This document shows, one piece after another, positions 15,910 through 21,929 of a stretch of DNA of 29,435 nucleotides. Below the pieces are notes generated by a model. That model saw only the letters and a list, made by a program, of their open reading frames with translations. It was not told the DNA's origin and ran no database searches. The position numbers and the translations under genes were made by a program. Origin of the DNA: Anaerolineales bacterium UBA1429 (lineage in GTDB: Bacteria; Chloroflexota; Anaerolineae; UBA1429); contig DCTX01000053.1 of NCBI GenBank assembly GCA_002329325.1, positions 1 through 29,435 on the forward strand, written 5' to 3'. Within the stretch, counting starts at the first letter, position 1. Each line of letters starts with the position of its first letter.

Positions 15910-16545
15910 ATGACACTGCCATATAGCGAGACCGTGATGGAGCATTTTCGCAATCCGCGCAATGTGGGGCGCATCGAGGAGCCGGATGCCAAGGCCCTGG
16001 AGGGCAGCCCCGCCTGCGGCGACATGGTCGCCGTCTACCTCAAGGTAGATGAGGACAGCCACCGCATAGAGGATATCAAGTTCGAGTCGTATGGGTGCGC
16101 CTCGAACATCGCCACCGGCTCGATCATCACCGAGCTGGCCAAGGGCAAGACCATCGAAGAGGCCAAGGGCATCACCTGGGAAGAGGCGGCCAACGCCCTG
16201 GGCGGCCTGCCGCCCGTCAAGGTGCACTGCTCCGTGCTGGCGGTGGACGGCCTGCGGGCCGCCATCCAGAACTATGAGGAGCGCCACGGCCTGGTGGAAG
16301 AGCAGGTGGCCACCGACGACGTGGAGGTGCGCCGCCGCCTCAAGCACGTGATGAACCCTGAGGTGGGGCTGGATCTGGTGCGCACCAAGCTGGTGAAAGA
16401 GATCCAGGTGACCGAGGGCGTGGTGCGGATTGTGCTGGACATGGCTGCGGATCACCAGTTCGCCAACAACATCCGCGAGGAGATCGTGGAGAAGATCGAG
16501 CCTCTGTGGGACGTGGTCCGCGTCGACGTCGAGTTTGCCGGATAA
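15910..16545 (+). CDS. IscU-type Fe-S scaffold fused to a DUF59/MIP18-like domain
   Basis: Residues 1-125 are IscU/NifU-N: PACGD (C36, D38), YGCASNIATGS (C63) and LPPVKVHCS (C107). All three cluster cysteines, the exchange-promoting aspartate and the LPPVK chaperone-recognition motif are present, so the scaffold looks functional. Residues ~140-211 resemble the DUF59 (SufT/MIP18) domain found in Fe-S assembly: VRRRLKHVMNPEVGLDLVRTKLV and a C-terminal VVRVDVEF. The conserved Cys-Pro of that domain is replaced by a His-Gln-Phe stretch. It starts seven bases after the desulfurase homologue ends, with AAGGAG upstream. I infer that it builds [2Fe-2S] or [4Fe-4S] clusters with sulfur delivered by its neighbours. 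Confidence 0.9.
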   Translation: MTLPYSETVMEHFRNPRNVGRIEEPDAKALEGSPACGDMVAVYLKVDEDSHRIEDIKFESYGCASNIATGSIITELAKGKTIEEAKGITWEEAANALGGLPPVKVHCSVLAVDGLRAAIQNYEERHGLVEEQVATDDVEVRRRLKHVMNPEVGLDLVRTKLVKEIQVTEGVVRIVLDMAADHQFANNIREEIVEKIEPLWDVVRVDVEFAG

Positions 16546-16554
16546 GGGGGGATC

Positions 16555-16776
16555 ATGGCCGACATTTTCGTCAACGTGCGCGGGGAGACGTGCCCCGTGC
16601 CCCTGGTGGAGATGCGCAAGGCGCTGCGCCGCGCCCAGGAGGGGGATGTCATCGAGATCGTCGGGACGCATCCCGCCTCGCAGAAGGAGATCCCCATGGC
16701 CGTCGAGGCCCTTGGCCTGGAGCTGATGGCCGTCGAGGGAGCGCCGGACGATTGGACCATCCGCATCCGCCGTTAG
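16555..16776 (+). CDS. TusA/SirA-family sulfur carrier
   Basis: The 73-residue protein has the family core: NVRGETCPVPLVEMRKAL with the CPxP persulfide cysteine C13, then GDVIEIVGTHPASQKEIP and a C-terminal strand. TusA-like proteins relay persulfide sulfur in tRNA thiolation, molybdenum-cofactor formation or dissimilatory sulfur pathways. It lies nine bases after the IscU fusion and nine bases before the DsrE-like gene, each with a strong ribosome site. TusA next to DsrE is a pairing known from sulfur-trafficking loci, which supports sulfur transfer and not gene regulation as its role. Confidence 0.9.
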   Translation: MADIFVNVRGETCPVPLVEMRKALRRAQEGDVIEIVGTHPASQKEIPMAVEALGLELMAVEGAPDDWTIRIRR

Positions 16777-16785
16777 GAGGCAAGC

Positions 16786-17205
16786 ATGGCCGACCGAACC
16801 ACCATCGTGGTCGCCAGCGGCGACATGGACAAGCTCTATAGCGCCCTGATCATCGCCAACGGCTCGCTCTCCATGGGGATGGAGGTCTCGCTCTACTTTA
16901 CCTTCTGGGGGCTGGAGCGCCTGAAGAAGGGCGGCCTGGATGGCGGCCCCCTCTCCAAAATGCATATGCTGGGCCTGGGCAAGCTCTTTATGAATTGGCG
17001 CATGCGCAAGGCCAACGTCGCCACGCTGCAGCGCCTGCTGCAGGATTTCAAGGAGCTGGGCGGCAAGATCATCGCCTGCGAGATGACCATGGAGATCATG
17101 GGCGTCAGCCGCGAGAGCCTGCAAGAGGATCTGATCGACGAGTATGGCGCCGTGGGCGCCTATGTGCGCGATGCGCGCCAGTCCAACATCACCCTGTTCA
17201 TTTAG
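16786..17205 (+). CDS. DsrE/DsrF-family sulfur-transfer protein
   Basis: The 139-residue protein is of the DsrE2-like kind: a Rossmann-like start (TIVVASGDMDKLYSALIIANGSLSMG), a central MHMLGLGKLFMNWRMRK segment and the cysteine motif ACEMTMEIMG (C98), the usual persulfide-carrying site. DsrE2-type proteins are often membrane-associated; here the segment around residues 20-42 is only moderately hydrophobic. It starts after TAGGAGG. With TusA it would form a persulfide relay. The sulfur donor (rhodanese, Dsr/Hdr enzymes) is not seen in the window. Confidence 0.85.
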   Translation: MADRTTIVVASGDMDKLYSALIIANGSLSMGMEVSLYFTFWGLERLKKGGLDGGPLSKMHMLGLGKLFMNWRMRKANVATLQRLLQDFKELGGKIIACEMTMEIMGVSRESLQEDLIDEYGAVGAYVRDARQSNITLFI

Positions 17206-17317
17206 TTGATGCGGCGCGTGCGTCGCCCTGCAGGGGGCAGCACGTGCCACCTGTAGCTGCACGCACACGATAGGGTAAAGCAGCTCTTTGCCCAGAGTAT
17301 CACGTAAGGAGGCTATC
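17206..17317 (+). other. Intergenic spacer with hairpin between dsrE-like and PfpI genes
   Basis: A 112-base gap holds a weak inverted repeat (GTGCGTCG..GCACGCAC region) and a compact hairpin, GGGTAAAG (17273-17280) with CTTTGCCC (17286-17293). No T-run follows, so it is not a classical terminator; it may be a processing or attenuation site. No clear promoter is seen. Confidence 0.4.
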
Positions 17318-17836
17318 ATGAGTCTACGAGGCAAACGAGTCGCCGTGCTGGTGGAAGAGGTGTACGAGGATCCGGAGCTCTGGTATCCTTACTATCGCCT
17401 CCAGGAGGAGGGGGCCGAGGTGACGCTGGTGGGCCCCAAGGTTCAGACCTATGGCAGCAAGCACGGCTACCCCGCCAGGGCCGAGCGGGCCGCCGCGGAC
17501 GTGAGCGCCGACGATTTCGACGCCGTCGTGATCCCCGGCGGGTATGCGCCCGATCAGATGCGCCGGCATGAGGCCCTGCTCAGCCTGGTGCGGGGCATTC
17601 ACGAGAAGGGCGGCGTGGTGGCGTTCATCTGCCATGCGGGATGGGTGCCGATCTCGGCGGGCATCCTCAAGGGCAAGCGCGTCACGGGCGTCCGCGCCAT
17701 CAAGGACGATCTCGTCAACGCCGGGGCTACCTTTGTGGATGAGCCGGCGGTGGTGGACGGCAATCTGGTGAGCTCTCGCACGCCGGCGGATCTGCCCGCC
17801 TTCCTGCCGGCCATCATCAAGGCCATGGGCGGCTGA
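17318..17836 (+). CDS. DJ-1/PfpI-family protein
   Basis: The 172-residue protein has the class I glutamine-amidotransferase-like fold of PfpI/YhbO: KRVAVLVEEVYEDPELWYPYYRLQEEGAEV with the conserved acidic residues, VIPGGYAPDQMRRH, and the nucleophile elbow FICHAGW with C105-H106. Members act as proteases, glyoxalases or deglycases or as oxidative-stress chaperones; the sequence cannot decide between them. AAGGAGG ends five bases before the ATG at 17318. It follows the sulfur cluster and precedes superoxide reductase, a context that favours protection from oxidative or electrophile stress. Two frequent relatives differ in context, so I give no gene symbol. Confidence 0.85.
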   Translation: MSLRGKRVAVLVEEVYEDPELWYPYYRLQEEGAEVTLVGPKVQTYGSKHGYPARAERAAADVSADDFDAVVIPGGYAPDQMRRHEALLSLVRGIHEKGGVVAFICHAGWVPISAGILKGKRVTGVRAIKDDLVNAGATFVDEPAVVDGNLVSSRTPADLPAFLPAIIKAMGG

Positions 17837-17917
17837 GCGCTGTAAAGGTCAGGTCGTCGGCGCGGAGATTCTGCCGGTCCGGCGATCTGTTCCTGCCTGG
17901 CCAAGGCCAGGGCATTA

Positions 17918-18018
17918 TGGTAATATGGGTTCAGAGAGGCTCGCCCGAACGCGGGCAGCCCGACCGGACCCGTGCTACCAGTCGGGTGTGGTGATTGTTT
18001 TCGCGTTATTAGGAGGAT
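17918..18018 (+). promoter_or_regulatory. Extended -10 promoter and structured leader of superoxide reductase
   Basis: TG-G-TAATAT (17918-17926) is an extended -10 element with no good -35. The ~90-base leader can form GCCCG/CGGGC (17943-17947, 17952-17956) and CCCGAC/GTCGGG (17959-17964, 17981-17986); the second is followed by a U-rich stretch (GATTGTTTTC), as in an attenuator. The ribosome site AGGAGG is at 18011-18016. Confidence 0.4.
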
Positions 18019-18024
18019 ATGACA

Positions 18025-18420
18025 ATGCCGGGTATCAGTGAACACATCAAGACAGCGGATTGGCGGAGCGAGAAGCATGTGCCGGTGATCGAGTGCCCAG
18101 ATACCGTCAAGGCAGGCGAGTTCTTTGACGTCAAGGTGAGCCTGGGCAAAGAGGTGGCGCACCCCAATACCACCGAGCACCACATCAGCTACATCACACT
18201 CTACTTTATCCCGGAGGGCGGGCAGTTTGTGCATCAGGTGGGCCATTTCGAGTTTTCGGCCCATGGCGAGCACACCACGGGGCCGAACCAGGGCCCCGTG
18301 TACACGTTCCACGGGGTGACCACGTCGGTGAGCCTGAAGCAGACCGGGGCCCTGCTGGCCGTTGCCCTGTGCAACATCCACGGCCTGTGGGAGAGCAGCA
18401 AGATCGTCACCGTCGAGTAA
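18025..18420 (+). CDS. Superoxide reductase (neelaredoxin type)
   Basis: The 131-residue protein reduces superoxide to hydrogen peroxide without making oxygen. It has all ligands of the mononuclear Fe(His)4Cys centre: H18 in EKHVP, H46 and H52 in HPNTTEHH, and C116-x2-H119 in CNIHG; E16 is the usual sixth-site residue. There is no N-terminal desulforedoxin domain, so it is the one-iron class. The ATG at 18025 is eight bases after AGGAGG; the ATG at 18019 is too close. It needs an electron donor such as rubredoxin, which is not in the window; the ferredoxin at 14459 is a possible but unproven one. A strong terminator follows. Confidence 0.95.
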   Translation: MPGISEHIKTADWRSEKHVPVIECPDTVKAGEFFDVKVSLGKEVAHPNTTEHHISYITLYFIPEGGQFVHQVGHFEFSAHGEHTTGPNQGPVYTFHGVTTSVSLKQTGALLAVALCNIHGLWESSKIVTVE

Positions 18421-18451
18421 GGCGGGGGCGCCATTGCCCGAGAGGCAACGC

Positions 18452-18486
18452 AAGACCGGGGATGCGATATCCCCGGTCTTTTCTCT
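18452..18486. terminator. Rho-independent terminator after superoxide reductase
   Basis: A 12-bp perfect stem (AAGACCGGGGAT / ATCCCCGGTCTT) with a GCGAT loop is followed by TTTTCTCTT. The stem starts 31 bases after the stop. It also lies just beyond the minus-strand micropeptide gene and could stop that transcript. Confidence 0.9.
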
Positions 18487-18506
18487 TGCCTTCGGGCGGG
18501 CTGGGT

Positions 18507-18584
18507 TCAGCGCGACCACCGGCTCCCCAGAGCCAGCAGCGCGAGACACACCACCAAGATCAGCGCGGTCAAAGCGGCTCCCAT
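18507..18584 (-). CDS. Putative 25-residue single-span membrane micropeptide
   Basis: An ATG at 18584 opens a 25-codon frame ending in TGA. The product begins MGAALTALILVVCLALLALG and ends SRWSR: one uninterrupted hydrophobic helix with a basic tail. GGAGGG (18597-18592) lies seven bases upstream, a near-ideal ribosome site. The frame lies 63 bases downstream of the slipin stop in the same direction and just ahead of the terminator stem, so it would be the last gene of the nfeD-slipin transcript. An in-frame ATG at 18614 would add ten residues but has only C-rich sequence before it. It is not a family I know; coding status is inferred from composition, ribosome site and position. Confidence 0.5.
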   Translation of the reverse strand: MGAALTALILVVCLALLALGSRWSR

Positions 18585-18647
18585 GACGCTTCCCTCCGAC
18601 CAGAAAACCCTCATGCGGGGGGAAGGATGCGCCGCCAGCGCGACGAT

Positions 18648-19556
18648 CTAGCCCTCCGGGGCGTCCTGCAGGGCCTGGGCGGCGTGGCTCGTCAGAGGCC
18701 GCACCAGGTTGAGCAGCTCGGTGGGGATCAGGAACTTGGTGGCCTCGCCCGCCCCCAGCGCCTTGAGGGCCTCGAGATACTGGAGGGTGAGGGTCTTGCT
18801 ATCCACGCCCTGGGCCACCTGGTAGACCTCCTGCAGCGCCAGGGCCGCGCCCTGGGCCCGCAGGATCGCCGCCTCGCGGTCGGCCTCGGCCTGCAGGATG
18901 GTGGCCTGGCGCTCGCCCTCGGCTCGCAAGATGGTGGCCTGGCGCTCGCCCTGGGCGGTGCGAATGGCGGCGTCGCGGTCGCCATCGGCCTTGGTCACCG
19001 TGGCGCGCCGGTCGCGCTCGGCGGCCATCTGGCGGGTCATGGCCTCCTCGATGGCCCGAGGCGGCACCACCTCGCGGATCTCGACCGCCGTCACCCGAAT
19101 GCCCCAGCGATCCGTCACCTCGTCCAGCTTCTCATGCAGGGTGTGGTTGATCTCGTCGCGCTTGGAGAGGACGTCGTCGAGATCCATGGCGCCCACCACG
19201 GCCCGCAGCGTGGTGATGGCCAGGCCGCGGGCGGCCCCGTTGAAATCCTCCACCTCCAGGACGCTGCGCACCGGGTCGATCACCTTGTCATAGACGAGAA
19301 AGTCGATGGAAACCGAGGCGTTGTCGGCGGTGATGCAGGTCTGGGGCGGCACGTCAAAGTAGGCCTCGCGCAGGTCGGTCATCACACCGCGATCCACATA
19401 GGGGATCAGGAAGATGAGGCCGGGCCCCCGAGCGCCCAGGCAGCGGCCCAGCCGAAAGACCACCAGGCGGCGGTATTCCGGTACGATGCGGATGGCCATG
19501 GCCAGCAGGATGATGCCGAACAGCGCCAGGATCACGGCAAGGATGAGATTCTCCAT
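18648..19556 (-). CDS. Slipin / stomatin-like SPFH-domain membrane protein
   Basis: The 302-residue protein has one N-terminal membrane hairpin (~4-22), then the SPFH domain (VPEYRRLVVFRLGR, GPGLIFLIPYVD, ~25-180) with ITADNASVSIDFLVYDKVIDP. A long charged coiled coil (~185-240) repeats ERxATILxAEGERQATILQAE, and the tail is stomatin-like. Such proteins form large rings or scaffolds in membrane microdomains. Its ribosome site AGGAGG overlaps the stop of the upstream nfeD gene, so the two are translationally coupled. The stomatin-NfeD pair is a classic conserved operon; the NfeD-type protease in this pair is known from an archaeal example to cleave the stomatin partner's C-terminus. Confidence 0.95.
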   Translation of the reverse strand: MENLILAVILALFGIILLAMAIRIVPEYRRLVVFRLGRCLGARGPGLIFLIPYVDRGVMTDLREAYFDVPPQTCITADNASVSIDFLVYDKVIDPVRSVLEVEDFNGAARGLAITTLRAVVGAMDLDDVLSKRDEINHTLHEKLDEVTDRWGIRVTAVEIREVVPPRAIEEAMTRQMAAERDRRATVTKADGDRDAAIRTAQGERQATILRAEGERQATILQAEADREAAILRAQGAALALQEVYQVAQGVDSKTLTLQYLEALKALGAGEATKFLIPTELLNLVRPLTSHAAQALQDAPEG

Positions 19557-19567
19557 GTGATTGCCTC

Positions 19568-20890
19568 CTAGGCTTGGGGTTCCACGGGGCGCACCTGCAG
19601 CCGCACCCCCGAGATGCCAACGACCTCGATCTCTTCGCCCGCTCGTATCTCCCGCCCCAGCGACACCGCGCTCCAGTTCTCCAGGTCCACCCGCGCCTCG
19701 CCTGTGGGCGCCAGGTCCGTCAGCGCTGTGCCGCGCTGCCCGATCAGGCGCTGGGCGCCTGATTGGGGCGGCAGTTTGCGGGCCCGCAGGATGGCCCGCA
19801 GAATGCCCAGGCTAAAGGCGGCGATGGTGGCCCCCATGACGCCGATGAGCCACGGGCTGACCCGCAAGGTCGGCGCCGCCGGCGTGCTGGGGGTAAAGGG
19901 GGCAAAGAGCAGCAGGGAGCCCAGCACAAAGGGCACCAAGGCCGCGATGGTGACGACGGCCTCGCTGTGGGTAAAGAGGGCCACGGCAAAGAGCACCAGC
20001 GCCGCCAACAGCAGCGCCACGCCGGCCCAGTTGATGGGCAGGCTCCCCAGGGCGGTGAACGCCAGGATAAAGGCCACGGCGCTGCCTATCCCCGCCACGC
20101 TCAAGCCCGGATCGGCCACCTCGGCCAGGAGCAACAGCACGCCCACGGTGATGAGCAGATAGGCGATATCGGGGTTGGTGATGACGTGGATCAGGCGCTC
20201 CACCAGGGTCATGGGCTGGCGCACCAGGGGGGCGCCCAAGGTGCGCAGGGTCACTTCTCCGCGCGCGGTGGGGACCTGGCGCCCGTCTATCTGGGCGAGC
20301 AGGTCCGCCAGGTTCTCGGCCAGGGCGTCGATCACGCCCAGCTCCAGCGCCTCAGCCGCCGTGAGGGACAGGTTCTCGCGCACGGCTTGTTCGCCCCAGG
20401 CGGCGTTGCGCCCCCTGGCCGTGGCGATGCTGCGGATCAGCGCGGCGGCGTCGCTGGTCACCTTTTCATCCATCACGTCGCCGATCTCGGCGCCCAGGGG
20501 CACGGGGTGGGCGGCGCCGATATGGGTGGCGGGCGCCATGGCGGCCACATGTCCGGCCAGGGTGAGGAACAACCCGGCCGAAGTGGCCCGCGCCCCGCCA
20601 GGGGCCACGTACACGATCACCGGCACGGGCGCGTCCAGCATCATCTGGACCATGTCGCGCATGGCGGTCTCGAGGCCGCCGGGGGTATCCAGCGCCAGCA
20701 CCACGGCGTGGGCCTGCTCCCGCTCGGCCAGGGTCAGCACGCGGGCCAGGTAGCTGGCCGTGAGGGGGTTGATGACGCCCTGGACCTCGGCGACGTAGAT
20801 GGGCGCCTGAGACGGCGTCTGGGCCAGGCCGACGCTGCCCCACAGTGCCCAAAGGAGGACGACGACCAGGCAGAAAAGGAGCCTCTTCAT
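19568..20890 (-). CDS. nfeD: NfeD family membrane serine protease (long form)
   Basis: The 440-residue protein starts with a signal peptide (MKRLLFCLVVVLLWALWGS...LAQ). The ClpP-like serine protease domain (~30-220) has the nucleophile S104 in ATSAG and the probable general base K143 in DEKVTSDAAALIRS, with oxyanion region DTPGGLETAMRD. Four or five membrane helices (~235-370) are followed by an OB-fold NfeD domain (~380-438; GQRGTALTDLAPTGEARVDLENWSA, AGEEIEVVGISGVRLQV). This is the full protease-bearing NfeD that partners slipin. The ATG at 20890 is chosen for the signal peptide; the ribosome site (AAGAG) is weak. It has its own promoter at 20932-20960. Confidence 0.95.
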   Translation of the reverse strand: MKRLLFCLVVVLLWALWGSVGLAQTPSQAPIYVAEVQGVINPLTASYLARVLTLAEREQAHAVVLALDTPGGLETAMRDMVQMMLDAPVPVIVYVAPGGARATSAGLFLTLAGHVAAMAPATHIGAAHPVPLGAEIGDVMDEKVTSDAAALIRSIATARGRNAAWGEQAVRENLSLTAAEALELGVIDALAENLADLLAQIDGRQVPTARGEVTLRTLGAPLVRQPMTLVERLIHVITNPDIAYLLITVGVLLLLAEVADPGLSVAGIGSAVAFILAFTALGSLPINWAGVALLLAALVLFAVALFTHSEAVVTIAALVPFVLGSLLLFAPFTPSTPAAPTLRVSPWLIGVMGATIAAFSLGILRAILRARKLPPQSGAQRLIGQRGTALTDLAPTGEARVDLENWSAVSLGREIRAGEEIEVVGISGVRLQVRPVEPQA

Positions 20891-20931
20891 ACTCTTGCCC
20901 CAGCGAGAGCCCGAGAACACGGTGTGACGGA

Positions 20932-20960
20932 ATGATAGCATGCTTGCCGGCAGAGCTCAA
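20932..20960 (-). promoter_or_regulatory. Sigma70-type promoter of nfeD-slipin
   Basis: On the minus strand TTGAGC (20960-20955), a 17-base spacer and TATCAT (20937-20932). The start codon is ~35 bases downstream of the predicted transcription start. Confidence 0.7.
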
Positions 20961-20990
20961 GGGAACCGCGCGCCGCGACACGAGGGCCAA

Positions 20991-21078
20991 GGGCGAAGAC
21001 GAGCTTCGCCCCTACGGTTATGCACGGGTTATACGGGTGTAGGGGCGAACGGCGCAAGCACGCGCCGTGTTCGCCCTG
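20991..21078. repeat. 88-base palindromic repeat, copy A
   Basis: It starts with the hairpin GGGCGAAG..CTTCGCCC, followed by a linker containing GGTTATACGGGTGTA, then a second inverted repeat GGGGCGAACGGCGCA..TGCGCCGTGTTCGCCC (copy A has CACGCGCC). It matches copy B at 85 of 88 positions by my count. Confidence 0.9.
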
Positions 21079-21125
21079 TGGTGGCGCGCGATGCCATCGG
21101 GCGGCGGGCACGGGTGGGCAGGGGT

Positions 21126-21213
21126 GGGCGAAGACGAGCTTCGCCCCCACGGTTATGTACGGGTTATACGGGTGTAGGGGCGAACGGCGCAAGCATGCGC
21201 CGTGTTCGCCCTG
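21126..21213. repeat. 88-base palindromic repeat, copy B
   Basis: It is a direct repeat of copy A, differing at three positions (C for T after the first hairpin, T for C in the linker, T for C in the second hairpin loop). The 47-base spacer between copies is GC-rich and unrelated to the repeat core. Confidence 0.9.
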
Positions 21214-21241
21214 CGCTGGCGCGACCATCCCTCAGGGCTTG

Positions 21242-21250
21242 TGCTATAAT
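21242..21250 (+). promoter_or_regulatory. Extended -10 promoter of fchA-folD
   Basis: TG-C-TATAAT (21242-21250) is a perfect extended -10; the region 17-18 bases upstream has only a poor -35. It begins 28 bases after repeat copy B ends. The message would have a ~30-base leader before the ATG at 21287. Confidence 0.65.
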
Positions 21251-21286
21251 CCGGCCAAAGCAACTCTGCATGAGGGGAGCGCGCGC

Positions 21287-21913
21287 ATGTTCAGCGAAAG
21301 CACTGTAGGCGCCTATCTCGATGCCCTGGCATCCTCAGAGCCGGTGCCGGGCGGGGGCAGCACCGCTGCCCTGGCCGGGTCGCTGGCGGCTGGCCTGGTC
21401 AGTATGGTATGCCGTCTCACCATCGGCAAGCGGCGCTTTCGTGAGGTGGAAGCTGCCCTGCGTGAGGTGCTGGATCAGGCCGAGGCGCTGCGTCAGCGGA
21501 TGCTCAACCTGATGGAGCGCGATGCCACGGCCTATGCCGGGGTGATGCAGGCCTACCGGTTGCCCAACAGCTCACCGGAGGAGCAGGCCAGCCGGCAGCA
21601 AGCCATGCAGCAGGCCCTCGAGGAGGCGACCCTGGCCCCCCTGGAGATCGCCGAGGGCTGCGCCCAGATCCTCGACCTGGCGCTGCCCGCCGCCGAGGCG
21701 GGCAACCCTTGGGCCGTGAGCGATGCGGGCGCGGCGGCCTTGCTGGCCGAGGCGGCGCTGCACGCCGCCCTGCTCAATGTGCAGATCAACCTGCGCTCGC
21801 TCGCCCCTGGGCCGCTGGCCGATGAGGCGCGCCGCCGCCAGGAGGATCTGGTCGCCCGCGCGGGCCAGAAAGAACGCATCATGGCGCTGGTGCACCAGCG
21901 CCTTGCCAGTTGA
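21287..21913 (+). CDS. Cyclodeaminase/cyclohydrolase family protein (FchA/FTCD-C type)
   Basis: The 208-residue all-helical protein matches the family named for the C-terminal domain of formiminotransferase-cyclodeaminase and for bacterial FchA methenyl-tetrahydrofolate cyclohydrolase. The hallmark is near the start: SSEPVPGGGSTAALAGSLAAGLVSMV, followed by LMERDATAYAGVMQAY and GNPWAVSDAGAAALLAEAAL. The ATG at 21287 has GAGGGGAG about eight bases upstream. folD starts 16 bases after its stop, so the two are co-transcribed. The pairing suggests cyclohydrolase activity (methenyl-THF to formyl-THF) and not histidine degradation, because no hut genes are present. Confidence 0.85.
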   Translation: MFSESTVGAYLDALASSEPVPGGGSTAALAGSLAAGLVSMVCRLTIGKRRFREVEAALREVLDQAEALRQRMLNLMERDATAYAGVMQAYRLPNSSPEEQASRQQAMQQALEEATLAPLEIAEGCAQILDLALPAAEAGNPWAVSDAGAAALLAEAALHAALLNVQINLRSLAPGPLADEARRRQEDLVARAGQKERIMALVHQRLAS

Positions 21914-21929
21914 CCCGGAGGAGGAGCCG

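Larger units (their letters stand above)
20891..21286. other. Noncoding interval with nfeD promoter, palindromic repeats and fchA promoter
   Basis: The 396-base interval between divergent genes is filled by the nfeD promoter, two 88-base repeats and the extended -10 promoter of the fchA-like gene. Open frames across it are made only of repeat sequence; I see no gene. Confidence 0.7.

Noticed and set aside
16555..17205. Dissimilatory sulfite reductase (dsr) locus
   Set aside because: Only TusA- and DsrE-like proteins are present; no dsrAB, dsrC, DsrF/H or Hdr genes lie in the window.
17273..17293. Hairpin as terminator of the sulfur cluster
   Set aside because: No T-run follows it and the next gene is in the same direction only 25 bases on, so I list it only as a hairpin.
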